A DNA stretch of 64,000 nt, taken from the NCBI RefSeq assembly GCF_017876545.1, contig NZ_JAGIOD010000001.1:2356001-2420000 (forward strand), written 5' to 3'. The translations under genes were made by a program, and so were the position numbers. Of this stretch, positions 33,665-43,400 are shown one piece after another. Source of the DNA: Brachybacterium sacelli (GTDB lineage: Bacteria; Actinomycetota; Actinomycetes; Actinomycetales; Dermabacteraceae). Positions within the stretch are counted from its first letter, which is position 1. Each line of letters begins with the position of its first letter. The notes below the pieces were generated by a model, which was not told the DNA's origin, ran no database searches, and saw only the letters and a program-made list of their open reading frames with translations.

Positions 33665-34996
33665 GTGGCCGGAACCCAGATCTCACTCGCAGTCATCAAG
33701 GTCGTCGGCGTCGGCGGCGGAGGTGTCAATGCTGTCAACCGCATGATCGAATCCGGCCTGAAGGGCGTCGAGTTCATCGCGATCAACACCGATGCGCAGG
33801 CGCTGCTGATGTCCGACGCGGACGTCAAGCTCGACGTCGGCAAGGAGATCACCCGTGGTCTCGGAGCCGGCGCCGACCCCGAGGTCGGCAAGCGTGCCGC
33901 CGAGGACCACGCCGAGGAGATCGAAGAGGTGCTCCGCGGTGCGGACATGGTCTTCGTGACCGCGGGCGAGGGCGGCGGCACCGGCACCGGCGGTGCCCCG
34001 GTGGTCGCCAAGATCGCCCGCAGCCTCGGCGCGCTGACCATCGGCGTGGTCACCCGCCCGTTCACCTTCGAGGGGCGTCGTCGCTCCACGCAGGCGGAGT
34101 CGGGCATCGCCGGCCTTCAGGCCGAGGTCGACACGCTCATCGTCATCCCCAACGACCGCCTGCTGTCCATCGCGGACAAGCAGGTCTCCATGCTCGACGC
34201 CTTCAAGAGCGCGGACCAGGTGCTGCTCTCCGGCGTCCAGGGCATCACGGACCTGATCACCACACCAGGGTTGATCAACCTCGACTTCGCCGACGTGAAG
34301 TCCGTGATGCAGGGAGCGGGCAGCGCTCTCATGGGCATCGGCTCCGCCCGGGGCGACGACCGTGCTCTGCAGGCCGCCGAGCTCGCCGTCTCCAGCCCGC
34401 TGCTGGAGGCGTCGATCGACGGCGCCTACGGCGTGCTGCTGTCCATCCAGGGCGGCAGCGACCTGGGGCTGTACGAGGTCTCCGAGGCCGCTCGCCTGGT
34501 CCAGGAGGCGGCGCACCCGGACGCGAACATCATCTTCGGCTCCGTCATCGACGACGCCCTCGGCGACGAGGTGCGGGTGACGGTCATCGCCGCCGGCTTC
34601 GAAGGCGGTGGCCCGGCCCCGCGCCAGGACGTCGCCCCGCAGCAGCGTCCGGCCGCTCGTCCGGAGCCCGCCCCGGCCCCCCGCGCGGCCTCCACGGAGC
34701 AGCGCCCTGTCGGGGCCGGTTCCGGGGCGGCTGCCGCCCCGGGTGCCTGGGGTCTGCCGCAGCAGACCTTCTCGCCCTCCCGCCAGGAGCAGGGATCCGC
34801 CGAGCCGGAGACCGAGGTGCTCGAATCGACCGAAGCCGATCAGGAGCAGCCGGGCCAGGCCGCGCCGCAGCAGGCGCAGTTCACGCCGCAGCCCGCGCCC
34901 CGCGCCCCGGAGCAGCAGCAGCCGGCACGGCCGCCGCGGATCGAGGAGCCGCCGTCGGACGACGACGACCTCGATCTGCCGTCCTTCCTCAAGTGA
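33665..34996 (+). CDS. ftsZ: Cell division protein FtsZ
   Basis: Tubulin-like GTPase that forms the Z ring. The 443 residues have the N-terminal [17 protein letters not shown] motif, the tubulin signature GGGTGTGG (103-110), the T7 synergy loop [11 protein letters not shown], a long Pro/Gln/Ala-rich linker (about 315-425) and the conserved C-terminal peptide [10 protein letters not shown] that binds SepF and other partners. It starts with GTG; AAGGA lies 10 nt upstream. The pgeF GTG overlaps its stop by 4 nt. Confidence 0.98.
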   Translation: MAGTQISLAVIKVVGVGGGGVNAVNRMIESGLKGVEFIAINTDAQALLMSDADVKLDVGKEITRGLGAGADPEVGKRAAEDHAEEIEEVLRGADMVFVTAGEGGGTGTGGAPVVAKIARSLGALTIGVVTRPFTFEGRRRSTQAESGIAGLQAEVDTLIVIPNDRLLSIADKQVSMLDAFKSADQVLLSGVQGITDLITTPGLINLDFADVKSVMQGAGSALMGIGSARGDDRALQAAELAVSSPLLEASIDGAYGVLLSIQGGSDLGLYEVSEAARLVQEAAHPDANIIFGSVIDDALGDEVRVTVIAAGFEGGGPAPRQDVAPQQRPAARPEPAPAPRAASTEQRPVGAGSGAAAAPGAWGLPQQTFSPSRQEQGSAEPETEVLESTEADQEQPGQAAPQQAQFTPQPAPRAPEQQQPARPPRIEEPPSDDDDLDLPSFLK

Positions 34997-35727
34997 CGAC
35001 AGCTCCTCCTGCACGGGCCCCGCGACTTCGCGGGGCCCGTGCCCTGTTCACGGGGCGCGAGGGAGGAGTGAGCACGGGTGAGCTCGCCTCGCTGAACCTC
35101 GCCCGGCACATCGGGGACGAGAACGGGGCCGTCCAGCGCAACCGCGAGCGCGTCGCCGAGCAGATCGGAGCCTCGCTGGTGTTCGTCGACCAGGTCCACT
35201 CGTCCGAGGTGCACGTGCTCGACGAGCAGGGCCCGGTCCCCGTCGCCACGGCCGACGCACTGGTCACCCGACGCACGGACGTGGCGCTGGCGATCATGGT
35301 CGCCGACTGCCTGCCGGTGCTGCTGGCGGACCCGGTCGCGGGGGTGGTCGCGGCCGCCCATGCGGGACGGGTCGGCCTGCTGGACGGGGTGCTGGAGGCG
35401 ACGATCGCGGAGATGGCCGTGCTGGGCTCGCGCCCCGCGGACCTCACCGCGAGCATCGGCCCCTCAATCTGCGGCTCCTGCTACGAGGTGCCGGAGCAGA
35501 TGCGCGAACGGGTCGCGGCCCACCTGCCCGCCACCCGCGCCCGCACCCGCTGGGGCACGCCCGCCCTGGACCTGCGGGCCGGCGCGATCAGCGTGCTGGA
35601 GACCGCCGGGGTCCCGTCGGCCGCGATCGATGCCGCCCACCCCTGCACCTTCGAGGACCCACGCTGCTTCTCCTACCGTCGCAGCACGAGCACGGGGCGA
35701 TTCGCCGGAGTGGTCCGCCGCGCCTGA
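34993..35727 (+). CDS. pgeF: PgeF/YfiH family protein (purine nucleoside phosphorylase LACC1-like)
   Basis: A 244-residue copper-oxidase-fold protein of the YfiH/LACC1 family, members of which act on purine nucleosides or edit peptidoglycan precursors (PgeF). The motifs [35 protein letters not shown] and [12 protein letters not shown] contain the conserved His and Cys metal ligands. The GTG at 34993 overlaps the ftsZ stop; the first codons fall inside a perfect 15-bp hairpin. The yggS-type gene that often follows pgeF is absent; sepF is next. Confidence 0.88.
   Translation: MTTAPPARAPRLRGARALFTGREGGVSTGELASLNLARHIGDENGAVQRNRERVAEQIGASLVFVDQVHSSEVHVLDEQGPVPVATADALVTRRTDVALAIMVADCLPVLLADPVAGVVAAAHAGRVGLLDGVLEATIAEMAVLGSRPADLTASIGPSICGSCYEVPEQMRERVAAHLPATRARTRWGTPALDLRAGAISVLETAGVPSAAIDAAHPCTFEDPRCFSYRRSTSTGRFAGVVRRA
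35011..35042 (+). terminator. Perfect hairpin at the ftsZ/pgeF junction
   Basis: Fifteen bases (35011-35025) are perfectly complementary to 35028-35042, 15 nt after the ftsZ stop. No T-run follows. It lies inside the first codons of pgeF, so it could terminate or attenuate transcription after ftsZ or hinder pgeF translation. Confidence 0.55.
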
Positions 35728-35883
35728 CCGCCCCGATGCGGCCGCGACACGGGCACGACACGCCGACGACCTCCCGGGGTCCTGGAAAAGCCTGGGGTAC
35801 TTTCAACGTGCAAGGGCTCCCGCGCACTCCCCGTGCTTCCCCGGAGCCCAGGTCAGCGCGAACAACAATCTGGGAGATCTGCG

Positions 35884-36372
35884 ATGGGCAACTGGCGCAA
35901 CGCCATGGTCGCACTCGGCCTCGCCAACGAGGTCGACGACGAATACTACGAGGACGAGCGGGTCCGTCAGGACGAGGCCGCCGCTCCCGCTCGCCGCACC
36001 GAGCGCGGCCCCGAGCCCGCTCCCGAACGGGAGGCCCAGGTGACCCCGATCCGTCAGCGGTCCAACGTCGTGGCCATGGCCCCGGCAGTGGAGGAGTCGA
36101 TGCACCGCATCACCACCATCCATCCGCGTTCCTACAACGACGCCAAGGCGATCGGCGAGTCCTTCCGTGACGGGGTCCCCGTCATCGTGAACCTCTCGGA
36201 CATGCAGGACGGCGATGCCAAGCGCATGGTCGACTTCTGCGCCGGTCTGGTCTTCGGTCTGCGCGGCAGCATCGAGCGGGTGACCTCCAAGGTGTTCCTG
36301 CTCTCCCCGGAGTTCGTCCAGGTCGACGGAGACACCTCTGCCGACGAGGGCAGCTTCTACAACCAGAGCTGA
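35884..36372 (+). CDS. sepF: Cell division protein SepF
   Basis: FtsZ-membrane anchor that bundles FtsZ filaments, taking the role of FtsA in actinobacteria. The 162 residues have an N-terminal amphipathic helix ([15 protein letters not shown]), an acidic linker and the SepF core ([26 protein letters not shown] through [16 protein letters not shown]). The ATG at 35884 follows GGGAG and matches the conserved N-terminus; the in-frame extension to 35833 is rejected. TACTTT at 35798-35803 may be a -10. Confidence 0.95.
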   Translation: MGNWRNAMVALGLANEVDDEYYEDERVRQDEAAAPARRTERGPEPAPEREAQVTPIRQRSNVVAMAPAVEESMHRITTIHPRSYNDAKAIGESFRDGVPVIVNLSDMQDGDAKRMVDFCAGLVFGLRGSIERVTSKVFLLSPEFVQVDGDTSADEGSFYNQS

Positions 36373-36380
36373 GCGCCTCC

Positions 36381-36671
36381 GTGCAACTCGTCGCAGGAGT
36401 GCTGTACCTCGCAGTGCTGCTGTACCTGATCGTGCTGATCGCGCGACTGGTCCTCGAGTGGATCCAGTCCTTCGCGCGTGAATACCGCCCGAGCGGATTC
36501 GTCCTGGTGCTGTTCGAGATCGTCTATACGCTGACCGACCCTCCCGTGAAGGGTCTGCGGCGGATCATCCCGCCGCTGCGCCTGGGTGCCGTGGCCCTCG
36601 ACCTCAGCCTCATGATCCTGCTCGTGGTGGGCTGGATCCTGCTCTCGGTGCTCTCCTCCTTCGCCGCCTGA
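36381..36671 (+). CDS. YggT family membrane protein
   Basis: A 96-residue protein with two membrane helices (about 2-25 and 68-92) and the family motif YTLTDPPVKGLRRIIPPLRLG between them. Its role is not established; it is regularly found with sepF and divIVA. It starts with GTG 8 nt after sepF with only a weak ribosome-binding site, suggesting translational coupling. Confidence 0.9.
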   Translation: MQLVAGVLYLAVLLYLIVLIARLVLEWIQSFAREYRPSGFVLVLFEIVYTLTDPPVKGLRRIIPPLRLGAVALDLSLMILLVVGWILLSVLSSFAA

Positions 36672-36682
36672 GCGTGACCGTG

Positions 36683-36723
36683 GCCCCAGCGCGTCGTGGG
36701 GCGCCCCCGGCATCCGCTAGGCT
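36683..36723 (+). promoter_or_regulatory. Small hairpin and candidate divIVA promoter
   Basis: GCCCCA (36683-36688) pairs with TGGGGC (36697-36702), a weak terminator for yggT. It is followed by TAGGCT (36718-36723), a likely -10 giving divIVA a leader of about 50 nt. No good -35 is seen. Confidence 0.35.
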
Positions 36724-36778
36724 GTCGTCACCGCGCCTCACCGCGCATTTCGATCCCAGACTGACGAGAAGGTGACCC

Positions 36779-37474
36779 ATGGCTCTGATGCCCGATGACC
36801 TGCTGTCCAAGCGGTTCACCCCGGTTCGGTTCTCCGAGGGCTATGACATGGACGAGGTGGACAACTACCTCGACAACGACATCCTGCCGCGCCTCCAAGA
36901 GCTGATCGACGAGAACAACCGGCTGACCAAGGAGCTCGAGGAGGCGCACAACCGCCTCGCCGAGGTCGAGTCGGGCTCCGCCGCTGCCACCGAGGACGCC
37001 CCCTCCGAGACGGAGGAGACCGAGTCGGACGATGTCATCGACGCGACCCCGGTCTCGGCGAAGGCCGAGCAGGAGGCCGACGCCACGGCCCCCCAGTCCG
37101 TCGTCGAGGAAGCGCCCGCCGAGGAGACCGCCGCAGCCCCCGCCGCCCAGGCCCCGGACGAGTCCGCGGCCGGCATCATCGCCCTGGCGAACCGTCTGCA
37201 CGACGAGTACGTCAAGAACGGTGAGGACGAGCGCGACCGCCTCATCACCGAGGCCAACGACGAGCACAAGCGCATCGTCGGCGAGGCCGAGGAGAAGTCC
37301 CGCACCACGCTGGCCGAGCTCGAGACCAAGAAGGCGGACCTCGACAAGACCATCGAGGGTCTGCGCAACTTCGAGCGCGACTACCGCAACCGGCTGCGCA
37401 ACTACCTCGAGAACCAGCTCCGCGACCTCGACACGAGCGAGACGCAGGACAAGCAGGCGAACTTCGGTCTGTGA
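36779..37474 (+). CDS. divIVA: Polar growth and division scaffold DivIVA (Wag31-like)
   Basis: Coiled-coil protein that marks curved membrane and directs wall growth. The 231 residues start with the membrane-binding DivIVA domain (LLSKRFTPVRFSEGYDMDEVDNYLDN), then a short coiled-coil, an acidic Ala/Glu-rich linker (about 65-140) and a second long coiled-coil (about 140-225). GAAGGTGA lies before the ATG. lspA overlaps its stop by 4 nt. Confidence 0.94.
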   Translation: MALMPDDLLSKRFTPVRFSEGYDMDEVDNYLDNDILPRLQELIDENNRLTKELEEAHNRLAEVESGSAAATEDAPSETEETESDDVIDATPVSAKAEQEADATAPQSVVEEAPAEETAAAPAAQAPDESAAGIIALANRLHDEYVKNGEDERDRLITEANDEHKRIVGEAEEKSRTTLAELETKKADLDKTIEGLRNFERDYRNRLRNYLENQLRDLDTSETQDKQANFGL

Positions 37475-38064
37475 ACCACGCTGATCCCTCGTCGACGAGC
37501 GCCGGGCCCGCGGGGTCCGGCGCTCGCCGCCGTCTGAGCCGGGGCACGGTCCTCGGCGGCATGGCCGTCGTCGGCGCAGTGATCGCCGTCCTCGACCAGA
37601 TCACCAAGAACTGGGCCGAGGCGTCCCTGCCGCTGCTGGACCCCCAGCCCTTCCTCGGTGAGTTCCTGCAGCTGACCCTGTTGTACAACTCCGGCGCGGC
37701 CTGGGGGATGGGCTCCGGCGCCACTCCTGTGGTCACCTGCCTGCAGATCGTGATCGTGCTCGGCGTGATCGTGTTCGCGGTGCGTGGGGTGCGCTCGCCC
37801 TGGTACACCCTGGCCCTGGGCCTGATCCTGGGTGGGGCGCTGGGCAACATCCACGACCGTCTGCTGCGCCCGCCGGGCCCCTTCCACGGCGAGGTCGTGG
37901 ACTTCCTCGAGCTGCCTCACTGGCCCGTGTTCAATCTGGCCGACATGGCCGTCGTCGGCGGCGCGATCCTCGTCGTGCTGCTCGGCGTGATCGGCCACGC
38001 TCCTGACCCCGCCGAGGCCGAGCGCGGTGCGCAGGCCGAGGAGCAGGACGGGGAGGCCCGGTGA
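37471..38064 (+). CDS. lspA: Lipoprotein signal peptidase
   Basis: Membrane aspartyl peptidase that removes the signal peptide from diacylated prolipoproteins such as the OppA-type lipoprotein at 49.7 kb. The 197 residues have four membrane helices, the LDQITKNWAE motif, GGALGNIHDRL, and the catalytic aspartates in VVDF and NLADM. The N-terminal 25 residues are an extra Ser/Gly/Ala stretch. GTG starts overlap on both sides (divIVA upstream, rluD downstream). Confidence 0.94.
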   Translation: MNHADPSSTSAGPAGSGARRRLSRGTVLGGMAVVGAVIAVLDQITKNWAEASLPLLDPQPFLGEFLQLTLLYNSGAAWGMGSGATPVVTCLQIVIVLGVIVFAVRGVRSPWYTLALGLILGGALGNIHDRLLRPPGPFHGEVVDFLELPHWPVFNLADMAVVGGAILVVLLGVIGHAPDPAEAERGAQAEEQDGEAR

Positions 38065-38987
38065 GCTCCTCCCGAACCCTCATGGTCCCCGACGGGCTGG
38101 CCGGTGAGCGCGTGGACGTCGGGATCTCGCGGATGCTGGGCCTGTCCCGGACCCGCGCGGCGGACCTCGTCATGGCCGGGAACGTGCTGGTCGACGGGCA
38201 GGTCCCGGCCCGCTCCACGCGACTGGAGCCCGGGACGACGATCGATGTCGAGCTGCCCGATGCGGCGCCCGCCGCGCCGGTCCGCCCCCAGATCGCCGCG
38301 GGCATGAGCCTGGTCCACCAGGATGACGACATCGTCGTGATCGACAAGCCCGTCGGCGTGGCCGCGCACCCCAGCCCGGGCTGGTCGGGCCCCACCGTGC
38401 TCGGACACCTCGCCGCGGCCGGCGTGAGCATCCGCACCAGCGGCGACCCGGACCGCCAGGGCATCGTCAGCCGCCTCGACGTCGGCACCAGCGGGCTGAT
38501 GGTGGTGGCTCGCACCGAGCGTGCGTACACGACTCTCAAGGACGCCTTCCGCGCCCGCGAGGTGGGCAAGGTCTACCACGCGGTCTGCCAGGGCGCCCCG
38601 GACCAGCCCGGGGGGACCATCGAGGCGGCGATCGGCCGTTCCCCGAACCACGACTACAAGTTCGCCGTCCGCCGGGACGGCAAGCACTCGGTGACCCATT
38701 ACGAGACCCTCGAGTCGCTGCGCGGCGCGACGCTGCTGAGGGTGCGCCTGGAGACGGGGCGCACCCACCAGATCCGCGTGCACATGGCAGCCCTGCACCA
38801 CCCGCTGGTCGGCGATCCGCTGTACGGCGCCGACCCGACGCTCGCCGAGCGCATCGGACTGATCCGTCAGTGGCTGCACGCGATGGAGCTGGCCTTCGTC
38901 CACCCCGCCACCGGGCAGCAGGTCACCTTCACCTCGCAGTACCCCGCGGATCTGCAGCAGGCGTTGGAGCGGCTCCGCGGTCCCTGA
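38061..38987 (+). CDS. RluA-family pseudouridine synthase (RluD-like)
   Basis: Isomerises uridines, probably in 23S rRNA. The 308 residues comprise an S4 RNA-binding domain (about 10-70) and a catalytic domain with SRLDVGTSGLMVVA, where the aspartate is the nucleophile, and the TGRTHQIRVHMAALHHPLVGDPLYG motif. The family usually has HRLD; here the residue before RLD is serine. GGGGAGG precedes the GTG. The 3' end overlaps the convergent GNAT gene by 59 nt. lspA-rluD adjacency is widely conserved. Confidence 0.92.
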   Translation: MSSSRTLMVPDGLAGERVDVGISRMLGLSRTRAADLVMAGNVLVDGQVPARSTRLEPGTTIDVELPDAAPAAPVRPQIAAGMSLVHQDDDIVVIDKPVGVAAHPSPGWSGPTVLGHLAAAGVSIRTSGDPDRQGIVSRLDVGTSGLMVVARTERAYTTLKDAFRAREVGKVYHAVCQGAPDQPGGTIEAAIGRSPNHDYKFAVRRDGKHSVTHYETLESLRGATLLRVRLETGRTHQIRVHMAALHHPLVGDPLYGADPTLAERIGLIRQWLHAMELAFVHPATGQQVTFTSQYPADLQQALERLRGP

Positions 38988-39501
38988 GCCGTGCATGCTC
39001 CTCCTGCGTGATCCGATGCAGCGAGTAGCGGCCAGGCTCGCCAAGGAACTCCTCGTCGTTCCCGCTGCCGGTGCGGCGCATGCCCAGCCGCTCGAGGATC
39101 CGCACCGAGGCGGCGTTCGCAGGAAGGGCCTCCGCCCAGATCTCCTCGAGCCCCAACTCCTCGAAGCCGTGGTCGAGCCCGGCGCGCGCGAGCGCGGTGC
39201 CGAGCCCTTGGCCCCAGCGCGCGCTCGGGCCCACCTCGAAGCCCAGCTCCCGCGTCGTCGGCCCGCTGCCGTGCAGGTCCACGCAGCCCACGATCTCGCC
39301 GTCGTGCACTGCTGCGAGGCGCAGCAGATCCGGCGGGGGAGCGGTGGCGAGGCGTGTCCAGAACGCGAGCACCGTCGCCCGCTCCACGCCGGGGGTCCAA
39401 CCGGCGTGGGCGACGAAGAGCGGGTCCTCCGCCCAGTCGGAGATGGTCTCGGCATCATCGAGGCTCAGGGGGCGCAGGAGGATCACAGAGCGGCTCGTCA
39501 C
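38929..39501 (-). CDS. GNAT family N-acetyltransferase
   Basis: A 190-residue acetyltransferase of the RimJ/RimL type. It has the RPLSLDDAETISDW start, VGCVDLHG, the acetyl-CoA-binding segment ARWGQGLGTALARAGLDHGF, and the NAASVRILERLGM motif typical of this subgroup. The substrate is unknown. The GTG at 39501 fits the N-terminus; a near-consensus AAGACT lies 6 nt upstream. It diverges from the gene at 39534 and overlaps rluD at its 3' end. Confidence 0.85.
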   Translation of the reverse strand: MTSRSVILLRPLSLDDAETISDWAEDPLFVAHAGWTPGVERATVLAFWTRLATAPPPDLLRLAAVHDGEIVGCVDLHGSGPTTRELGFEVGPSARWGQGLGTALARAGLDHGFEELGLEEIWAEALPANAASVRILERLGMRRTGSGNDEEFLGEPGRYSLHRITQEEHARLRDRGAAPTPAADPRGTAR

Positions 39502-39521
39502 GAGGACAGTCTTGCAGGCGG

Positions 39522-39534
39522 TAGCGTCGAGCCA
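39522..39534 (+). promoter_or_regulatory. Predicted leaderless promoter of the gene at 39534
   Basis: TAGCGT at 39522-39527 ends 6 nt before the ATG. Only 32 nt separate this gene from the divergent GNAT gene, leaving little room for a leader. Confidence 0.55.
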
Positions 39535-40265
39535 TGAGCGATGAGCAGATCTCCGGCGCGCTGGCACCGACCCGCGATGCCGCCCTGTCCCGCCCCGACT
39601 TCCCCTTCACACGGGTCGCCCGCCGGCTCGGCATCGACCCCGCGGAGGCCGAGATGGCACTGCGCGACGATGAGCGTGCCCGCGCCGCGATCTCCCGCAC
39701 CGTGGGCGAGTTCCTGGAGGCCGACGACGCCCGCCGTGCGGGGCGCGCGCCGAGGACCGCGATCGGGCTCGACCCCGACTTCCCGACCGGTGTGGGCATG
39801 GCGCTGGTCGGCGCCGCCGTGCTGTGGGACGCGCGCGACCTCGTGCCGCGGGTCGCGCTGCGGGTGGCCAAGGATCACTACGAGGACGGGGCCGACGAGC
39901 TCGCCGCGAGCTACATCGCCCTCGTCCAGGAGTCCTTGGACCCCGGGGAGGACAGCGAGGACGACGCCGTCGCCTGGGCCGCGCAGTCGCTGCTGGTCTC
40001 CGTGCTGCAGCGCTCCGGCAGCCCGGCGCAGGCCGATGAGGTGGCCCGGGATCTCGCGGCCCACGCGATCCCGATCCAGCTGTGGCGCGACGACGACCCG
40101 ACCCTGCCCGATGAGTCGATGGCCTGGCACGGCGGCGCCTTCGTCGGCGGCATCCCGCCGCGTCGCGACGAACGCTCCCTGAGCTACGAGGACGTCCACG
40201 ACTACATGAACACCCTCCTGGCCGAAATGCGCCGGGAACAGCAGGCGGAGGGCGACGGGGACTGA
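39534..40265 (+). CDS. Uncharacterised cytosolic protein
   Basis: A 243-residue acidic protein that I do not recognise. It has no signal peptide or membrane helix. The first half resembles a small helical domain (FTRVARRLGIDPAEAEMAL could be a helix-turn-helix-like segment); the middle is a helical repeat-like region with many small residues (GVGMALVGAAVLWDARDLVPRVALRVA), and the C-terminus is highly charged. Codon use matches its neighbours. The leaderless promoter supports the start. Its place just before dnaE gives no functional hint. Confidence 0.75.
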   Translation: MSDEQISGALAPTRDAALSRPDFPFTRVARRLGIDPAEAEMALRDDERARAAISRTVGEFLEADDARRAGRAPRTAIGLDPDFPTGVGMALVGAAVLWDARDLVPRVALRVAKDHYEDGADELAASYIALVQESLDPGEDSEDDAVAWAAQSLLVSVLQRSGSPAQADEVARDLAAHAIPIQLWRDDDPTLPDESMAWHGGAFVGGIPPRRDERSLSYEDVHDYMNTLLAEMRREQQAEGDGD

Positions 40266-40451
40266 GCCGGCGCCGTGAAAGGTGCCGCTGCGGTGGAACG
40301 TCTCGCGACGTAGCTGGACACGCGGGGCTCGGCGGAGCGGCGCGGTCGCGCCGGCGTCGGGACCCGGCCCCGTCCTATTCCCGACACGCCGGACGCGCCG
40401 AGGTGACCTCTTCGACCCCGGGTCCGCGGCGCGTCCGTCACTGCGACTGGC

Positions 40452-40465
40452 TACGCTGGAGCGCA
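40452..40465 (+). promoter_or_regulatory. Predicted near-leaderless promoter of dnaE
   Basis: TACGCT at 40452-40457 lies 7 nt before the dnaE ATG. GGAG falls directly after the hexamer but would be upstream of, or at, the transcription start. Confidence 0.45.
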
Positions 40466-43400
40466 TGGCTCCCGCGGACTCCGATGATTTTGTGCACCTC
40501 CACGTCCACACCGATTACTCGCTCCTGGACGGGGCCGCGAAGATCGACAAACTGGTCGACGAGACGGTGCGGCAGGGCCAGAAGGCCGTGGCCATCACGG
40601 ATCACGGCTACCTGTTCGGCGCCTACGAGTTCTACAAGACGGCCACCGCCGCCGGCATCAAGCCGATCGTCGGCATCGAGGCCTACGTGACTCCGGGGAC
40701 CAGCCGCCACGACCGCACCCGCCAGCAGTGGGGGACCCGTGAGCAGCAGCTCGCCGGCGACGACGTCTCGGCCCGCGGCGCCTACACCCACCTGACGCTG
40801 CTCTCGCGCACGACGGCGGGCATGCACAATCTCTTCCGCCTGGGCTCGGCCGCCTCGCTCGAGGGACAGATGGGCAAGTGGCCCCGCATGGACCGCGAGA
40901 TCCTCTCGACCTACGCGGACGGCCTGATCGCCACCTCCGGCTGCCCCTCCGGCGAGGTGCAGACCCGGCTGCGGCTGGGCCAGTTCGACGAGGCCGTCAA
41001 GGCCGCCGGCGAGTACCAGGACATGTTCGGGCGCGAGAACTACTTCATCGAGCTCATGGACCACGGGCTCGACATCGAGAAGCGCGTGACCAAGGACCTG
41101 CTCGAGGTCGCCAAGGCCGTCGGCGCACCGCTGGTGGCCACCAACGACCTCCACTACGTCACCGAGCAAGACGCCACCATCCAGGACGTCCTGCTGTGCA
41201 TCAACTCCGGCTCCCGGCTGAACGACCCCGATCGCTTCAAGTTCGGCGGCTCCGGCTACTTCCTGAAGTCCGCCGCGCAGATGCGCGAGCTGTTCCGCGA
41301 GTTCCCCGAGGCCTGCGACAACACCCTGCGCATCGCCGAGATGTGCGAGGTGGAGTTCCGCACCACCGACGAAGGCGCCAACTACATGCCGAACTTCCCC
41401 ACCCCGGCGGGGGAGGACGAGGAGTCCTGGTTCATCAAGGAGATCCAGCGGGGACTGGAGTACCGCTACCCCTCCGGCATCCCCGATGCGGTCCAGCAGC
41501 GGGCCGACTACGAGGTCGGCATCATCCTGCAGATGGGCTTCCCGGGCTACTTCCTGGTGGTCTCCGACTACATCAAGTGGGCGAAGGAGCAGGGGATCCG
41601 CGTGGGCCCGGGCCGTGGCTCGGGCGCGGGCTCGATGGTCGCCTACGCCATGCGCATCACCGACCTCGACCCTCTCGAGCACGGGCTGCTGTTCGAGCGG
41701 TTCCTGAACCCCGACCGCGTCTCCATGCCCGACTTCGACGTCGACTTCGATGATCGCCGCCGCGGCGAGGTCATCGAGTACGTCGAGCGCAAGTACGGCG
41801 ACGACCGCATCGCGCAGGTCATCACCTACGGGGTCATGAAGACGAAGAACTCCCTCAAGGACGCCGCCCGCGTGCTGGACTACCCGTACGCGATGGGGGA
41901 CCGCCTGTCCAAGGCGCTGCCGCCCACGGTCATGGGCAAGGACATCTCGATCAAGGGGATCTTCGACCCCGAGGACAAGCGCTACGCCGAGGCCGGGGAG
42001 TTCCGCAGGGTCCACGACGAGGACCCCGATGTGCAGAAGGTCGTCGAGATCGCCAAGGGCGTCGAGGGCCTGACCCGCGGCTGGGGCGTGCACGCCTGCG
42101 CCGTCATCATGTCCAGCCACCCGCTGGTGGACATCGTCCCGATGATGCGCCGCCCCTCCGACGGGCAGATCATCACCCAGTTCGAGTACCCCACGCTCGA
42201 GACCCTGGGCCTGCTGAAGATGGACTTCCTCGGGCTGCGCAACCTCACCGTGCTCTCCGACGCGGTCGACAACATGGCGCGCAACGGCAAGACGCCACCG
42301 GATCTGGAGACGCTGCCCTTCGACGACGAGAAGACCTACGAGCTGCTCCAGCGCGGTGACACCCTGGGCGTGTTCCAGCTGGACGGCTCCGGCATGCGCA
42401 CCCTCCTGCGCCAGATGAAGCCCGACCAGTTCGGGGACATCACCGCCGTCTCCGCGCTCTACCGCCCCGGACCGATGGGCATGGGCTCGCACACCAACTA
42501 CGCGCTGCGCAAGAACGGGCTGCAGGAGATCACCCCGATCCATCCCGAGCTCGAGGAGCCGCTCTCGGAGATCCTGGACGAGACCTACGGGGTGCTGGTC
42601 TACCAGGAGCAGGTCATGCAGACGGCGCAGAAGGTCGCCGGGTACAGCCTCGGTGAAGCCGACATCCTGCGCCGCGCCATGGGCAAGAAGAAGAAGGCCG
42701 AGCTGGACAAGCAGTACGTCTCCTTCGAGGCCGGCATGAAGGAGAGCGGCTATTCCGACGCCGCCGTCCAGGCGCTGTGGGAGACCCTGTTGCCCTTCGC
42801 CGATTACGCCTTCAACAAGTCGCACTCGGCCGCGTACGGGGTGGTCTCCTACTGGACCGGGTACCTCAAGGCGAACCACCCCACCGAGTACATGGCCGCG
42901 CTGCTGACCTCCACCCAGGAGAACCGCGACCGCCTCGGGCTCTATCTCGGCGACTGCCGCCACCGCGGCATCACCGTGCTCCCGCCCGACGTCAACGAAT
43001 CCGACCTGTACTTCTCCGCCGTCGGCGACGACATCCGTTTCGGACTCTCGGCGATCCGCAACGTCGGCGCCCATGTGGTCGAGGAGATCATCACGACCCG
43101 ACAGGAGAAGGGCGCCTTCACCTCCTTCACCGACTTCCTCGACAAGGTGCCGCTGAGCGTGTGCAACAAGCGCACCATCGAGTCCCTCATCAAGGGCGGT
43201 GCCTTCGACTCCCTCGGGGCGAACCGCCGCTCCCTCGCCCTCGTGCACGAGGATGCGGTCGACTCCGTGGTCGACGTCAAGCGCAAGGAGGCCCAGGGCC
43301 AGTACGACCTCTTCGGTGACGTCTTCGGCGGTGGTGGCCAGGACGAGGTCGCCACCGGGTCCGCGGCCACCATCGTGATCCCCGACCTGCCCGAGTGGGA

